NCBI RefSeq assembly: GCF_947241705.1
Contig: NC_079266.1
Span: 1 to 64,000 of the forward strand
Reading direction: 5' to 3'
Source: Saccharomyces mikatae IFO 1815
Taxonomy: Eukaryota; Ascomycota; Saccharomycetes; Saccharomycetales; Saccharomycetaceae
DNA: 64,000 bases
The translations under genes and the position numbers were made by a program. Below, piece by piece: positions 1 through 8,705 of this stretch. Below the pieces are notes generated by a model that saw only the letters and a program-made list of their open reading frames with translations, was not told where the DNA came from and did no database searches. Numbering within the stretch: the stretch's first letter is position 1; each line of letters opens with the position of its first letter.

Positions 1-80
1 CACACCCACACCCACACCCACACCCACACCCACACCCACACCCACACCCACACCCACACACCACACCACACCCACACACC
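1..80. repeat. Telomeric C1-3A repeat
   Basis: The C-rich strand reads inward from the window start as C1-3A, the Saccharomyces telomere type. Positions 2-55 are nine perfect copies of the hexamer ACACCC; from about 56 the array becomes irregular (CACACACCACACC), which is the more usual look. This places the chromosome end at or just outside position 1. Confidence 0.95.
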
Positions 81-366
81 TACTATCACCATCACTAATC
101 CTATCACAATCACTATCACCACACCCACACACCATCACTATCACCATCATCATCATCATCACCATCACTATCACTATCACAATCACTAACCCTACCACCA
201 TCACTATCACACCCACTACTTTCACTACCACCATTACCATCATCATCACCATCACCCATCACTACCACCATCACTACCACCATCACTACTACCATCACCA
301 TCACTACCATCACCATCACTACCACCATCACCATCACCATCACCATCACCATCACCATCACTATCA
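81..366. repeat. CAT/CAC-rich subtelomeric microsatellite
   Basis: Low-complexity sequence made of trinucleotide blocks CAT, CAC, TAC and TAT, most regular at about 296-362 where CATCAC repeats in tandem. An occasional AACCCTA (about 186-193) resembles the Tbf1-type motif found in subtelomeric repeats. Long open frames here follow from the repeat and are not genes. Confidence 0.8.
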
Positions 367-690
367 TGAGAAGTACACACTTACTTACCCTATCTCTAAC
401 CCTACTATCAGCCCTACCTCGCTGTCTAACCCTACCTCTCCAACTCCAACCCCACTGCCTTAGCTTACCCTACCTGCTCCTCCACTGCCTACGCTCTCCA
501 CCTGCCATCCTTCACATCTCATCACTACTCCATATCTACCACCAACCACCACTTCCACTTATCCTACCATCTACCATCTACCTCTACAACATACCTAATA
601 TAATATGTAAACAATCAAACGTAAACAATCATATGTAAACATCCAAATGTAAACAATCATACCTAACATCATACCCTACCACCACTCCCC
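367..690. other. Subtelomeric CCCTA-rich spacer
   Basis: C-rich, gene-free sequence with several CTAACCCTA/CCCTACC motifs (about 380-475), resembling the small subtelomeric repeats (STR) beside X cores, where Tbf1 binds. It ends in a 14-bp periodic array of GTAAACA (listed separately). No supported coding region. Confidence 0.55.
607..655 (+). repeat. 14-bp tandem array of GTAAACA motifs
   Basis: GTAAACA starts at 607, 621, 635 and 649, an exact 14-bp period, with unit GTAAACAATCAAAC and close variants. GTAAACA is the core recognition sequence of the forkhead factors Fkh1/Fkh2, which act at replication origins and cell-cycle promoters. Binding here is inferred from the motif alone. Confidence 0.7.
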
Positions 691-1260
691 ATCCCACCTC
701 TAACCACATCTAGCTACCTCACCACAATATCAACACCTACCATGCCTTCTTCTTTCCCATAACAGCTCTCCATACGCCTACGGATGCTAAAAATACACTA
801 CTCCCATCTTACCCTACTGCCACACTGCTCCTCATCCTCACCTCTCACTCAGTTGCCATGGTTACCACTATACATCACCATACATCACCATACACGGCAC
901 TTACCTCAGCGCTTCACACCCTGTGCCATTTACCCATAAAACCCACTTTTATTCCCATTTTAGTGTTTATAATGTATTCTACGGACCCAAATATCATATA
1001 TATGCACTTACTTGCATCTAATATAACGTATTTTTCCACATACTGTCTACACATTATATACATAAATTTATCATAATCTCAAAAAATCACCTCATGAATC
1101 ACCCAAACATAAAAATTTCTTACGCATTAAATCTAACAAATATTTACTCATTTTTCTAAATACACACTATAAACTACTTACAATTCAATGGAGTGTAGTA
1201 TAGTATTAGCACATACCCACATGAGTGCTTATGTTTATTATTTCATGACAGTACATAACC
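690..1260. other. X element core (subtelomeric)
   Basis: The stretch around 893-945 (CACGGCACTTACCTCAGCG, then CCCTGTGCCATTTACCCATAA) and the later block around 1085-1120 (AAAAATCACC, then CAAACATAAAAAT) closely match the S. cerevisiae X element core as I recall it. X cores occur at all Saccharomyces chromosome ends, recruit silencing factors and contain an origin. Limits are approximate. No Y' element is present. Confidence 0.8.
1104..1114 (-). promoter_or_regulatory. Candidate ARS consensus in X core
   Basis: On the minus strand this reads TTTTATGTTTG, matching 10 of 11 positions of the ARS consensus WTTTAYRTTTW. It lies where the X core ARS is found in S. cerevisiae (inside the CAAACATAAAAA block). 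The terminal mismatch and the lack of a visible Abf1 site make origin activity uncertain. Confidence 0.45.
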
Positions 1261-1289
1261 TCTACACGCTACCTCTTTGATCGAGCATC

Positions 1290-2251
1290 TTGTCTTTCAT
1301 GCAATATTTTGGTACCGACTAATATGCAAAGCCAAGATGTTGGTGGTTTCTGGTTTGCTCTGTTGGGTGGCGTTTCATAGTCTGTCATCGCCACGCTAGC
1401 AGACGAAGGTGCGCTTAACTTGTCATTAGGATATAACTTAAAGATCTGGCTTCCGGGAGCCTTCTCTTAAGCAGAGAACTGTTGCTTAAGCGACAGTCGG
1501 CACCACAAATCAGACATCCTTTATTTCCTTTCTTTTGATAACTTCTTTTGTCTTGCGCAACCAATGCGTCGGATACTAAAGAGGAAGAGCCCGATGAAGT
1601 CTTTAATTTACAAAATCTAATGACTTGTGATAGTTGAAGAGACTTGGAGTCACCGAACTTCTCGTGAAAAGATTCTTTTAGTTGAGGTAGGAAAGCCATC
1701 AATAGCAATGCAATATTTGTATCACGTTGTTTCTTTCTGTCCTGTTCCTCACTGCTGTCTTCCAGCATTGTGAAAAGAGTTTTCAAATAGAAAACGATTT
1801 TATCTACAGACTTAGAAGATATATTTGGTAAATCCTCTATAAGAGTAAGCCTGGATCCAATAGTGACTTCATTATAGTTTTCTTTGAAGTACGAAAAGAT
1901 GTCATAAGCAGAGACCCTTCCAGGTGAATCATCACATATCCAGTTCATTTCGTATGCAGCTTCACCAACAATAGTTTTCTCATAAAGCTTGACCAGGAAA
2001 CTATTGAATATGGTCTTGACAAAACTTTCATCATTCGCACTGAGATTGTAATCCATTTTCATTGAGTGGATATCTCCGGTATGCACTAATTCGCTCATAT
2101 ATTCATCAGCATATTCAGCAGCTGTCTCGACACCGTACAGCCATTGCCTATACTTGTTAGGACCAGATAGATTGATTTTAGTCTCAGAAGTGTTGCTTTC
2201 AGAGCTCATAGACTGTTGACGTGGGGCATTGCGATCTAGCTTATTAGTCAT
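1290..2251 (-). mobile_element. Ty5 (Ty1/copia) remnant, gag end
   Basis: Minus-strand protein similarity to the N-terminal Gag region of Ty5, recalled from the S. paradoxus Ty5 polyprotein, including the start (M-x-x-KLDRN), the FVKTxFNSFLVKLY and IEDLPNISSK blocks and a CLICGAD-type knuckle. Similarity fades near 1290. Only the 5' part of the element is recognisable; no LTR was seen beside it and the copy is broken. Ty5 integrates into Sir-bound silent chromatin, so a position just inside an X core is as expected. An old, inactive fossil. Confidence 0.85.
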
Positions 2252-2542
2252 ATATCTATGATTAAATCATCATCATGTGATCTGCAGTATGCTTATCTAC
2301 ACTACCAAGGGATGACCCGTCTTGCATGTCAAAATCGAAAAAGATATACGGGCCTCAAAAGGTCCTCCTTCGCACTGCTCAGCTCTACGTGTACCAGGTT
2401 CTAAGCCAGTTTCTAAGCCCTGAATTATAGAATTATAAAACGGCTGGAAGTAGCAGAGGCAGACTCCAATCTGTTTCCTGGTGTAAACCCAAAGTTCAAA
2501 ATACATCTGACCCTGCTTTTTGTATCAGCTCAGAGTTCCCTG

Positions 2543-3238
2543 ATGGCCGAATCTAAATCGAGACCCCAAGGATATGAAGAGCTCTTCGAAACAGAGCCCA
2601 TTGTTCTTCCGAGGGATACATACCTCAACTGGTTTTCTTATTTCTTCAAACAGCATATCCAACTTTTCTATTTCATGTTCTTTCATAGCGTTGTGGTCAT
2701 CGTATTCGGCTATATAACATTCCATTTTGAGGATGATTTGGTGGTTTTTTTAGCTTGTTTTTTCATGGTGCTAGGATTTGGTCTTTTATTCTTCTACATA
2801 CCTTTATGCTTGGATATGGGTGGGCCAAAATACGTATTGGATGGTCTTGATTTTAACTGTAAGATGAATTTATTAGTGCAAGTAATAGAACATAAGCCCA
2901 GTATCAGCATAGACACATGGAACCGAATCGCATATAACATGAACCAGTATGCATACGAACATCATCTATTTCCAGAAAACTCACTTTTTTACGACGGTAG
3001 TTCATGCTATAAGGTCTTCAGAGAATTGGCCATCGTTCCATGCGCTGATAGAAGCTCTAACGGGGATAATGCCAATATCAATCAGAAAATGAAAAGTGAT
3101 ACAGATACTTCAAAAACTAATAAGGGCTATTCTAATAAAAACTTCGAATTGCAATCCTACATTGCAAAAGCGTTGGCTGTTTACAAAGAATCGGTCAACA
3201 ATTACTGGGCAGAGAAATACCCAGAGGTCACGATTTAG
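2543..3238 (+). CDS. DUP240-family membrane protein
   Basis: A 231-residue protein with one DUP domain. Family marks: LPRDTY near residue 22, two adjacent hydrophobic segments at about 38-60 and 65-90, then NRIAYNMNQYAYEHH and LFYDGSSCYKVF in the middle, and a C-terminal AVYKESVNNYWAEKYPE like the NYWxxxxP tail of UIP3/MST27-type proteins. DUP240 proteins are about 235 residues and enter ER-Golgi and vesicle membranes; some bind COPI/COPII coats. The single domain separates it from the two-domain Cos proteins (about 380 residues). The start is the first ATG of the frame. I know of no DUP240 gene at this end of chromosome XI in S. cerevisiae, so the copy is likely lineage-specific. Confidence 0.85.
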   Translation: MAESKSRPQGYEELFETEPIVLPRDTYLNWFSYFFKQHIQLFYFMFFHSVVVIVFGYITFHFEDDLVVFLACFFMVLGFGLLFFYIPLCLDMGGPKYVLDGLDFNCKMNLLVQVIEHKPSISIDTWNRIAYNMNQYAYEHHLFPENSLFYDGSSCYKVFRELAIVPCADRSSNGDNANINQKMKSDTDTSKTNKGYSNKNFELQSYIAKALAVYKESVNNYWAEKYPEVTI

Positions 3239-4077
3239 GTCCAACGATGCTTTTTGGCCTTGTTTTAGATTATTCTATATAAAATAATTGGATGCGGTTC
3301 TTTTTAAAATTCTCGATCTACAAAAATTTCAGTATTTATGGTGTATGTGTGGGGTCTTGTTTGTCGCGCCCCAGAAATGGAAATAAGTCATGCAACTGAA
3401 TTCTTCAAGGATAGGCAAACATACACAAGTAATGTCCAAAAATCTCACAGTTGGTTATGTCTCATCGAGCAAATCACCTCATCTATATCTTAATCAACCC
3501 ATTTCGATGTTACTTTGGTTGATTTTCGCTGACTAGACACATGTAGCACTACTAGTTAAGTTTTATCATAGTTAAAGCTCTTTATAGTCATTATAATCAA
3601 TAGTACAATTTCATCTTGAATAATTGAGAGCCGTTCGAATAATGGCAGGTAACATGAGTACATGTGGGATTTTAAAGTTTTCTTCCATAGACTGTTAAAG
3701 GTGGTGTAATCAGCAGATTATTAATATTGTGCCCATGATATGGCTCGTTTTTCTTTATAAAGCATTCTGTTTGTTCATTATAATACGAAAGCTATCAAAT
3801 TACATAGTTATAATCAAGGGCTACATAACAAGCAGCTCAAAAACCCCAATATGATAACATCTATTGATAATATACTACTTGGATGGTTTATTCAAAGATA
3901 CTAAAGAAAAGAAAAGGCTGCATAAATTAACAAAGGAATAGCTTAATCACAAAGCAGCAAGTTGTTGAAAAAGAGTCAGTGACGCCGCCGATTCTTTTTA
4001 GAACACGCCTTTATCATTCGTTGACAATGCAGTAAGATATTAAGGTTTTTTTTTTGAGCATTCAATCATTGTATCTA
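3239..4077. other. Intergenic, no gene recognised
   Basis: A+T-rich sequence between the 3' ends of the DUP240 gene and YKL222C, which converge here. I see no tRNA, LTR end or open frame of note. Confidence 0.5.
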
Positions 4078-6192
4078 TTAAGGAAAGAACTCCTCAAAAC
4101 TACTCCATCCGTGAATATTTGCATCGAAAAAATTACCTGATGGTCCTAATATATCATCGATGAAATTTTCCGGGAACTCCAGCAGAGGATCCTCTAAATT
4201 ATGGAATATTGTGGTTAAATTATTCTCAGACGCGTTTTCTTCTGCCTCGAGCTCCTCGTCGATGTATTGTATCGCCTTACCAAAAGTTCTTCTTCCTATC
4301 TTCTCCATTGATATAATAATGGAAAAGTAATAGGAATTCTGCCAAACTTCAGCAAGAGGCTTTAGGTTTTCTTGGTGAATACGGTCGAACATATTTACCA
4401 TTTCTTTGAATACAATCTTCAGTGAAATGCATTTGTCATATGGGCCTTCAATATCCCCAGGACATATAGCCTGATTTTTTGTGAATATATTCTTCCGCAT
4501 GAATAATTTGAGATTTTTATCCTCCATGGACTGCAGAAATATGGTGTAGATCTGAATCAATGATCGAAAAGCATTCATGTAAACAAGAAATAATGCGTTG
4601 ATCAAATGGGTCCACTTTTTGGGGAAACAAGCTGAATCAGAAGATACGTTATTATTATCCAATTTTAAATAGCCTTCAAGCACTTTGAAGCACAAATGTA
4701 ATGAGTTTAATGGGGCCAGCACACTGGAATTCAACATTATTGTATTATAACCCTGATGCGTCAAAGTATAAAGATTGGATAAGCTTGCTATCATAAGGAG
4801 TGTTGTATGCCATAGCTGTAGCTCTGTAAACTCATTCCCATCTAAGTTAGATGTATTCAAGTAAAAATACAACGGCTTGAACACCTTCTTGGTGAAATTT
4901 TTCAAGTCTTCAATAATAAATGGGATGTTAGGCGATATATCACGGGCATGAATTTGTTTCATAATACTTCTTAGTTTCAATGTTGTTTTATAAAGAAGGA
5001 TATCTCTTGGTGAAGAATAATTCTCTAAACGAACCTTGTCTACAAAGTCATCGTTGATGCGCATTGGAATGCCTGTAGAAAGCGAAATTTTGACGTCTGT
5101 GAATAATATCCATAACCATAGCCTCTCCAAATAAGTGATTTCCTCAATTGGATGATTCTCATTCATGAATAGATGACGAAGATCTTCATTTAGACCCATA
5201 TGGATAGCAGTGTCGACTGTCAGTCCATGAATAAATATGCAGTGTGATTGATCACCACCGTCAAGACCTGCCACGTTTATATACAAGTAACGTAAAAATA
5301 AAAATTGTGCACGTTCAATGTAAAAAACCTTAGCCGAAATAAACGACGTTAAAATTCTATGAAAGATTTCGATAGCCTCTGGCACTTTCTTCGGATGGGA
5401 TGCTAAGCACAAAATCGCCGTCATTACACCCACTTTGTAGTAATTCTTTTTACTGTCTAGGCTCAAAGCAATTATTTCATGGCAGCCTGTTTTATGATCT
5501 TTTGGGCCTTGAATAAAACAATCTTGCAGGTCTTTTAATACTCTTTCCTCGTGAACAATCTGGTAACTGTGGTAAAAATGGCTAGCAAAAAAATCAATTA
5601 GACATTGACGCAAAACCTCATAGGTTGGCAGCGATTTGCACACGGATTCAATAACACTCGATGAATCTGTATGCGATGGGGCCGTTTCAATGTAACTAAT
5701 TTCTGAAAGTGTTGAGTAATGATGTTCTCTTTTCCAGGTGTTACGACTGACCTTTAGAACTTTCCATATTTCCTCCCTATATTTGGCAAAAGTGTCTTTT
5801 TGGTTCGCTAATATTGCTCGATACGACGTCGGCCCATAAATAATGTGTCTATCGTGTTTCGAAGATAGATACCTTATGTTGTAAAGAGGATTCTGTCCTC
5901 GATGAATTTCAGACTCGGCGTGTTTTTCTATCTGTGACTCAAGCTCTTCAATACGACGGGCCATTTCAAACTTTGAGCATCTTCTGTATTTCGCTCTCAG
6001 TTGATTCTCTTTCGCGGAAGAGTTATCTTCATAATTGCATGATTTCTGGTGTCTAGAAGAGCAACTCCCACATGAAGGCCTTCCTCTATCACATTTCAGC
6101 TTTCTTAACCTGCAAAACAGACATGACTTTGCAGGCTTTTTTCTAGTTTGTCTACCACCATTGTTTCCTCGATTGAGTTCCTGTTTCTTCAT
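4078..6192 (-). CDS. YKL222C: Zn2Cys6 transcription factor YKL222C
   Basis: A 704-residue fungal zinc-cluster regulator; the S. cerevisiae protein has 705. Residues about 19-53 carry the binuclear cluster: CLFCRLRKLKCDRGRPSC, then CSSRHQKSC. A linker and short coiled coil follow (about 75-95, RRIEELESQIEKH). The middle holds the fungal-specific factor domain (about 200-600), with the family-typical AIHMGLNEDL and ERLWLWILFTDVKIS. The C-terminus (about 660-704) is acidic and aromatic, like an activation domain. Targets are not established. It is divergently transcribed from MCH2 with about 0.5 kb between the start codons. Confidence 0.95.
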   Translation of the reverse strand: MKKQELNRGNNGGRQTRKKPAKSCLFCRLRKLKCDRGRPSCGSCSSRHQKSCNYEDNSSAKENQLRAKYRRCSKFEMARRIEELESQIEKHAESEIHRGQNPLYNIRYLSSKHDRHIIYGPTSYRAILANQKDTFAKYREEIWKVLKVSRNTWKREHHYSTLSEISYIETAPSHTDSSSVIESVCKSLPTYEVLRQCLIDFFASHFYHSYQIVHEERVLKDLQDCFIQGPKDHKTGCHEIIALSLDSKKNYYKVGVMTAILCLASHPKKVPEAIEIFHRILTSFISAKVFYIERAQFLFLRYLYINVAGLDGGDQSHCIFIHGLTVDTAIHMGLNEDLRHLFMNENHPIEEITYLERLWLWILFTDVKISLSTGIPMRINDDFVDKVRLENYSSPRDILLYKTTLKLRSIMKQIHARDISPNIPFIIEDLKNFTKKVFKPLYFYLNTSNLDGNEFTELQLWHTTLLMIASLSNLYTLTHQGYNTIMLNSSVLAPLNSLHLCFKVLEGYLKLDNNNVSSDSACFPKKWTHLINALFLVYMNAFRSLIQIYTIFLQSMEDKNLKLFMRKNIFTKNQAICPGDIEGPYDKCISLKIVFKEMVNMFDRIHQENLKPLAEVWQNSYYFSIIISMEKIGRRTFGKAIQYIDEELEAEENASENNLTTIFHNLEDPLLEFPENFIDDILGPSGNFFDANIHGWSSFEEFFP

Positions 6193-6687
6193 TTTTTATC
6201 GTTAATAAAAAGCATATAATTGCAGGATCATTACTACTTAAAACGCCCCGTTTTATATAGTATGAGCACTGGAAGACTGGAATGTAATTAACTGCTGTGC
6301 AACATTTGGTTAATTACGGCATATTTATTAGGAGGTTTCGAATTGCTGGTTGAATTCAAACTTTCAATGCACACCCTCAATCCCATATTTCATGATTCTC
6401 CGTTTTGTTGCTATTCCCGCTTAGCCTGCAAGCGACACATGAAAGACAATTATTTATGATGCTTTTGAAGTTAAGATACATCTTCCAATCACGGGATTAA
6501 GAGGATAATATAACGAGTCGTTTTCCATTTTGTTATTATTCCCACTCTCCGAGTGTAGACCACTGTCTAAGGACTTATTTATATATAAGGATGCTCTCTG
6601 GTTTTCAAATCAGCATCATTTAGGTGCTATGAAACTATACATTTAGTGCTAAAGCATAAGGATCCCTCCACGTCTCATAATTCGATC
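6193..6687. promoter_or_regulatory. Divergent promoter YKL222C / MCH2
   Basis: Shared upstream region of two divergent genes. It holds a TATA-like TTTATATATAAGG about 100 bp upstream of the MCH2 ATG (about 6578-6590), a TTTTATATAG stretch on the YKL222C side (about 6250-6260) and a near-palindrome CACTCTCCGAGTG (about 6542-6554). No assigned regulator. Confidence 0.45.
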
Positions 6688-8109
6688 ATGCCAGTACTAA
6701 ATGAAGATGGTCTAAATGATATTGATTTCGAAGACAAACCCCAATCAAATGATAAAAGAAATATTGATACAGATACTTCAACTCCTATTGAAGTCCCTGA
6801 TGGAGGATATGGATGGCTTATTCTTCTGGCGTTTGTTCTGTATAACTTCTCTACTTGGGGAGCAAATTCTGGTTACGCCATTTATCTAGCTCATTACCTA
6901 GAAAATAATACATTTTCTGGTGGAGGTAAACTGGACTATGCAACTATAGGTGGGCTGGCATTCAGTTGTGGGCTTTTTTTTGCTCCGGTTATAACATGGC
7001 TTTATCATATATTTACAATTCGATTCATTATAGGATTGGGAATATTATTTCAAGGGGCAGCGCTTCTGCTAGCTGCTTTTTCGGTGACGCTCTGGGAGAT
7101 TTATCTTACACAGGGTGTTTTGATCGCATTTGGTCTAGCTTTTATTTTTATACCCAGTGTCACACTTATTCCACTATGGTTTAGAAAGAAAAGATCTTTA
7201 GCATCAGGTATAGGAACTGCTGGAAGTGGGTTGGGTGGTATTGTCTTTAACTTAGGAATGCAAAGTATTTTAGAAAAGAGAGGTGTTAAATGGGCACTTA
7301 TAGCACAATGCATAATATGCACATCACTTAGCACTATCGCGCTTATGCTGACTAGAACAAGATCGCAGGGCTCAGTCCAGCACAAAATACAAAAGTTCGA
7401 CTTGCTAGATTGGGATGTGCTCTCAAACTTTGGGGTTTGGTTGCTTTTTGGATTTGTATCGTTTGCTATGTTAGGCTATGTTGTCCTTTTATATTCGTTA
7501 TCAGACTTTACTGTTAGTCTAGGATATACCAGCAGGCAAGGTTCATACGTATCATGTATGGTGAGCGTAGGCTCTTTGATAGGAAGGCCAATTGTTGGCC
7601 ATATTGCTGATAAGTATGGCCCATTGACTGTTAGTGTGATATTACACTTTTTAATGGCTATTCTTTGTTGGGCTATGTGGTTGCCTTGTAGGAATTTGGC
7701 TACTGCAATAGCTTTTGGATTATTAGTCGGTTCTATTATGGGAACCATTTGGCCAACAATCGCTTCAATTGTTGCACGCATTGTTGGTCTTGAAAAACTC
7801 GCTGCTGCTTTTGGTATGACCTGGATTTTTATTGCAGCTTTTGCTTTAGTTGCACCAATAATTGGTCTAGAGCTTCGTGTGGTCAATACAAATGGAAACG
7901 ATTATTATCGTACAGCAATCTTTGTTGGCTTTGCGTACTTCGGTGCGAGTTTATGCCAATGGCTATTGAGAGGATTTATAATAGCTCGAGATGAGATTGC
8001 TGTACGTGGCGGTTATTTAGCTGATCAGAACGAATTACATTTAAACGTTAAAATATCACATATGGGTATATGTCTTTTTCGTTACAAGCAATTGCCCAGG
8101 AGGGTCTAG
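6688..8109 (+). CDS. MCH2: Monocarboxylate transporter-like protein Mch2
   Basis: A 473-residue major-facilitator protein of the monocarboxylate porter group, the same length as S. cerevisiae Mch2 when the ATG at 6688 is used. The frame is open further upstream, but the residues before MPVLNEDG are not family-like. About 12 hydrophobic segments run from residue 45 to 440. The MCT signature PDGGYGWLI sits near residue 38, and the GRPIVGHIADKYG loop motif is in the second half. Yeast MCH genes are homologous to mammalian MCTs but are not known to carry lactate or pyruvate, so the substrate is unknown. Confidence 0.95.
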   Translation: MPVLNEDGLNDIDFEDKPQSNDKRNIDTDTSTPIEVPDGGYGWLILLAFVLYNFSTWGANSGYAIYLAHYLENNTFSGGGKLDYATIGGLAFSCGLFFAPVITWLYHIFTIRFIIGLGILFQGAALLLAAFSVTLWEIYLTQGVLIAFGLAFIFIPSVTLIPLWFRKKRSLASGIGTAGSGLGGIVFNLGMQSILEKRGVKWALIAQCIICTSLSTIALMLTRTRSQGSVQHKIQKFDLLDWDVLSNFGVWLLFGFVSFAMLGYVVLLYSLSDFTVSLGYTSRQGSYVSCMVSVGSLIGRPIVGHIADKYGPLTVSVILHFLMAILCWAMWLPCRNLATAIAFGLLVGSIMGTIWPTIASIVARIVGLEKLAAAFGMTWIFIAAFALVAPIIGLELRVVNTNGNDYYRTAIFVGFAYFGASLCQWLLRGFIIARDEIAVRGGYLADQNELHLNVKISHMGICLFRYKQLPRRV

Positions 8110-8705
8110 GGATTTTATTCCTCAATCTGGTTCTTAAGAAGGATATACCCGCATTACTACATTTTTCATATCTACTCTTATCTAACAACAATGTTTTACC
8201 ATATTCACCGATGAAACAATTTGTCCTCCAAGTTAAATTTTACCAATCTTCAGTCGATTAAAAGCTAGACACAACTTATCCAGTAAGAACATAATGGAGA
8301 GGAAAATTTTTTTATGTTCAATTATAACTTAGTTTATTTTAGATTTGAGAATATATGTGTGTATACAATTTCTATCTAAGAGTTGCCGTGTAATATATTA
8401 TGAATAAAATACTTCCCGCCTTCCTTGATTCTTTTCTCCCTAAAAAGATTAATTGATAGATAGTTACACCACTTATATATAGTATTTCACAATGAAAGGC
8501 GTTTCCATTATATTGGCTACTCTCTCTGCAAAGATAAGCTTCTAATAGTTTGCATTTTTGCAATTACAACTTGTCACTATTCCGAATATTTCGTTTTATG
8601 CGCCCCTCGCCCGCCTTGGCAGGATTGAAAGTTAGCTATTTAACCCAGCTGCCAGAAGTTGCAACTCCAAATGACAGGTACCTCAACTGCCATCTCATCG
8701 CCAAA
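8110..8705. other. MCH2-COS spacer; FRE2 absent
   Basis: S. cerevisiae carries the 2.1-kb ferric reductase gene FRE2 on the minus strand between MCH2 and COS9. Here only about 0.6 kb separates the two genes and I find no ferric-reductase sequence. A short frame starting MKGVSIILATLS (about 8491-8544) looks signal-peptide-like but stops after 17 codons. A frame fused to the COS gene is open upstream of 8706 but has no ATG at its left end. Confidence 0.6.

Noticed and set aside
116-638. Open frames in the telomere-proximal repeat on both strands
   Set aside because: They follow from trinucleotide and C-rich repeats; composition is periodic with no domain features.
2297-2725. Small minus-strand frames at the DUP240 gene start
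   Set aside because: They overlap the DUP240 frame or its upstream region and show no conserved motif; no Ty5 LTR ends were found there either.
7101-7886. Antisense frames within MCH2
   Set aside because: Shadows of the coding strand with no independent features.
8491-8544. Short frame MKGVSIILATLS... resembling a signal peptide
   Set aside because: Stops after 17 codons and has no continuation in other frames; not a FRE2 start as I recall that protein.
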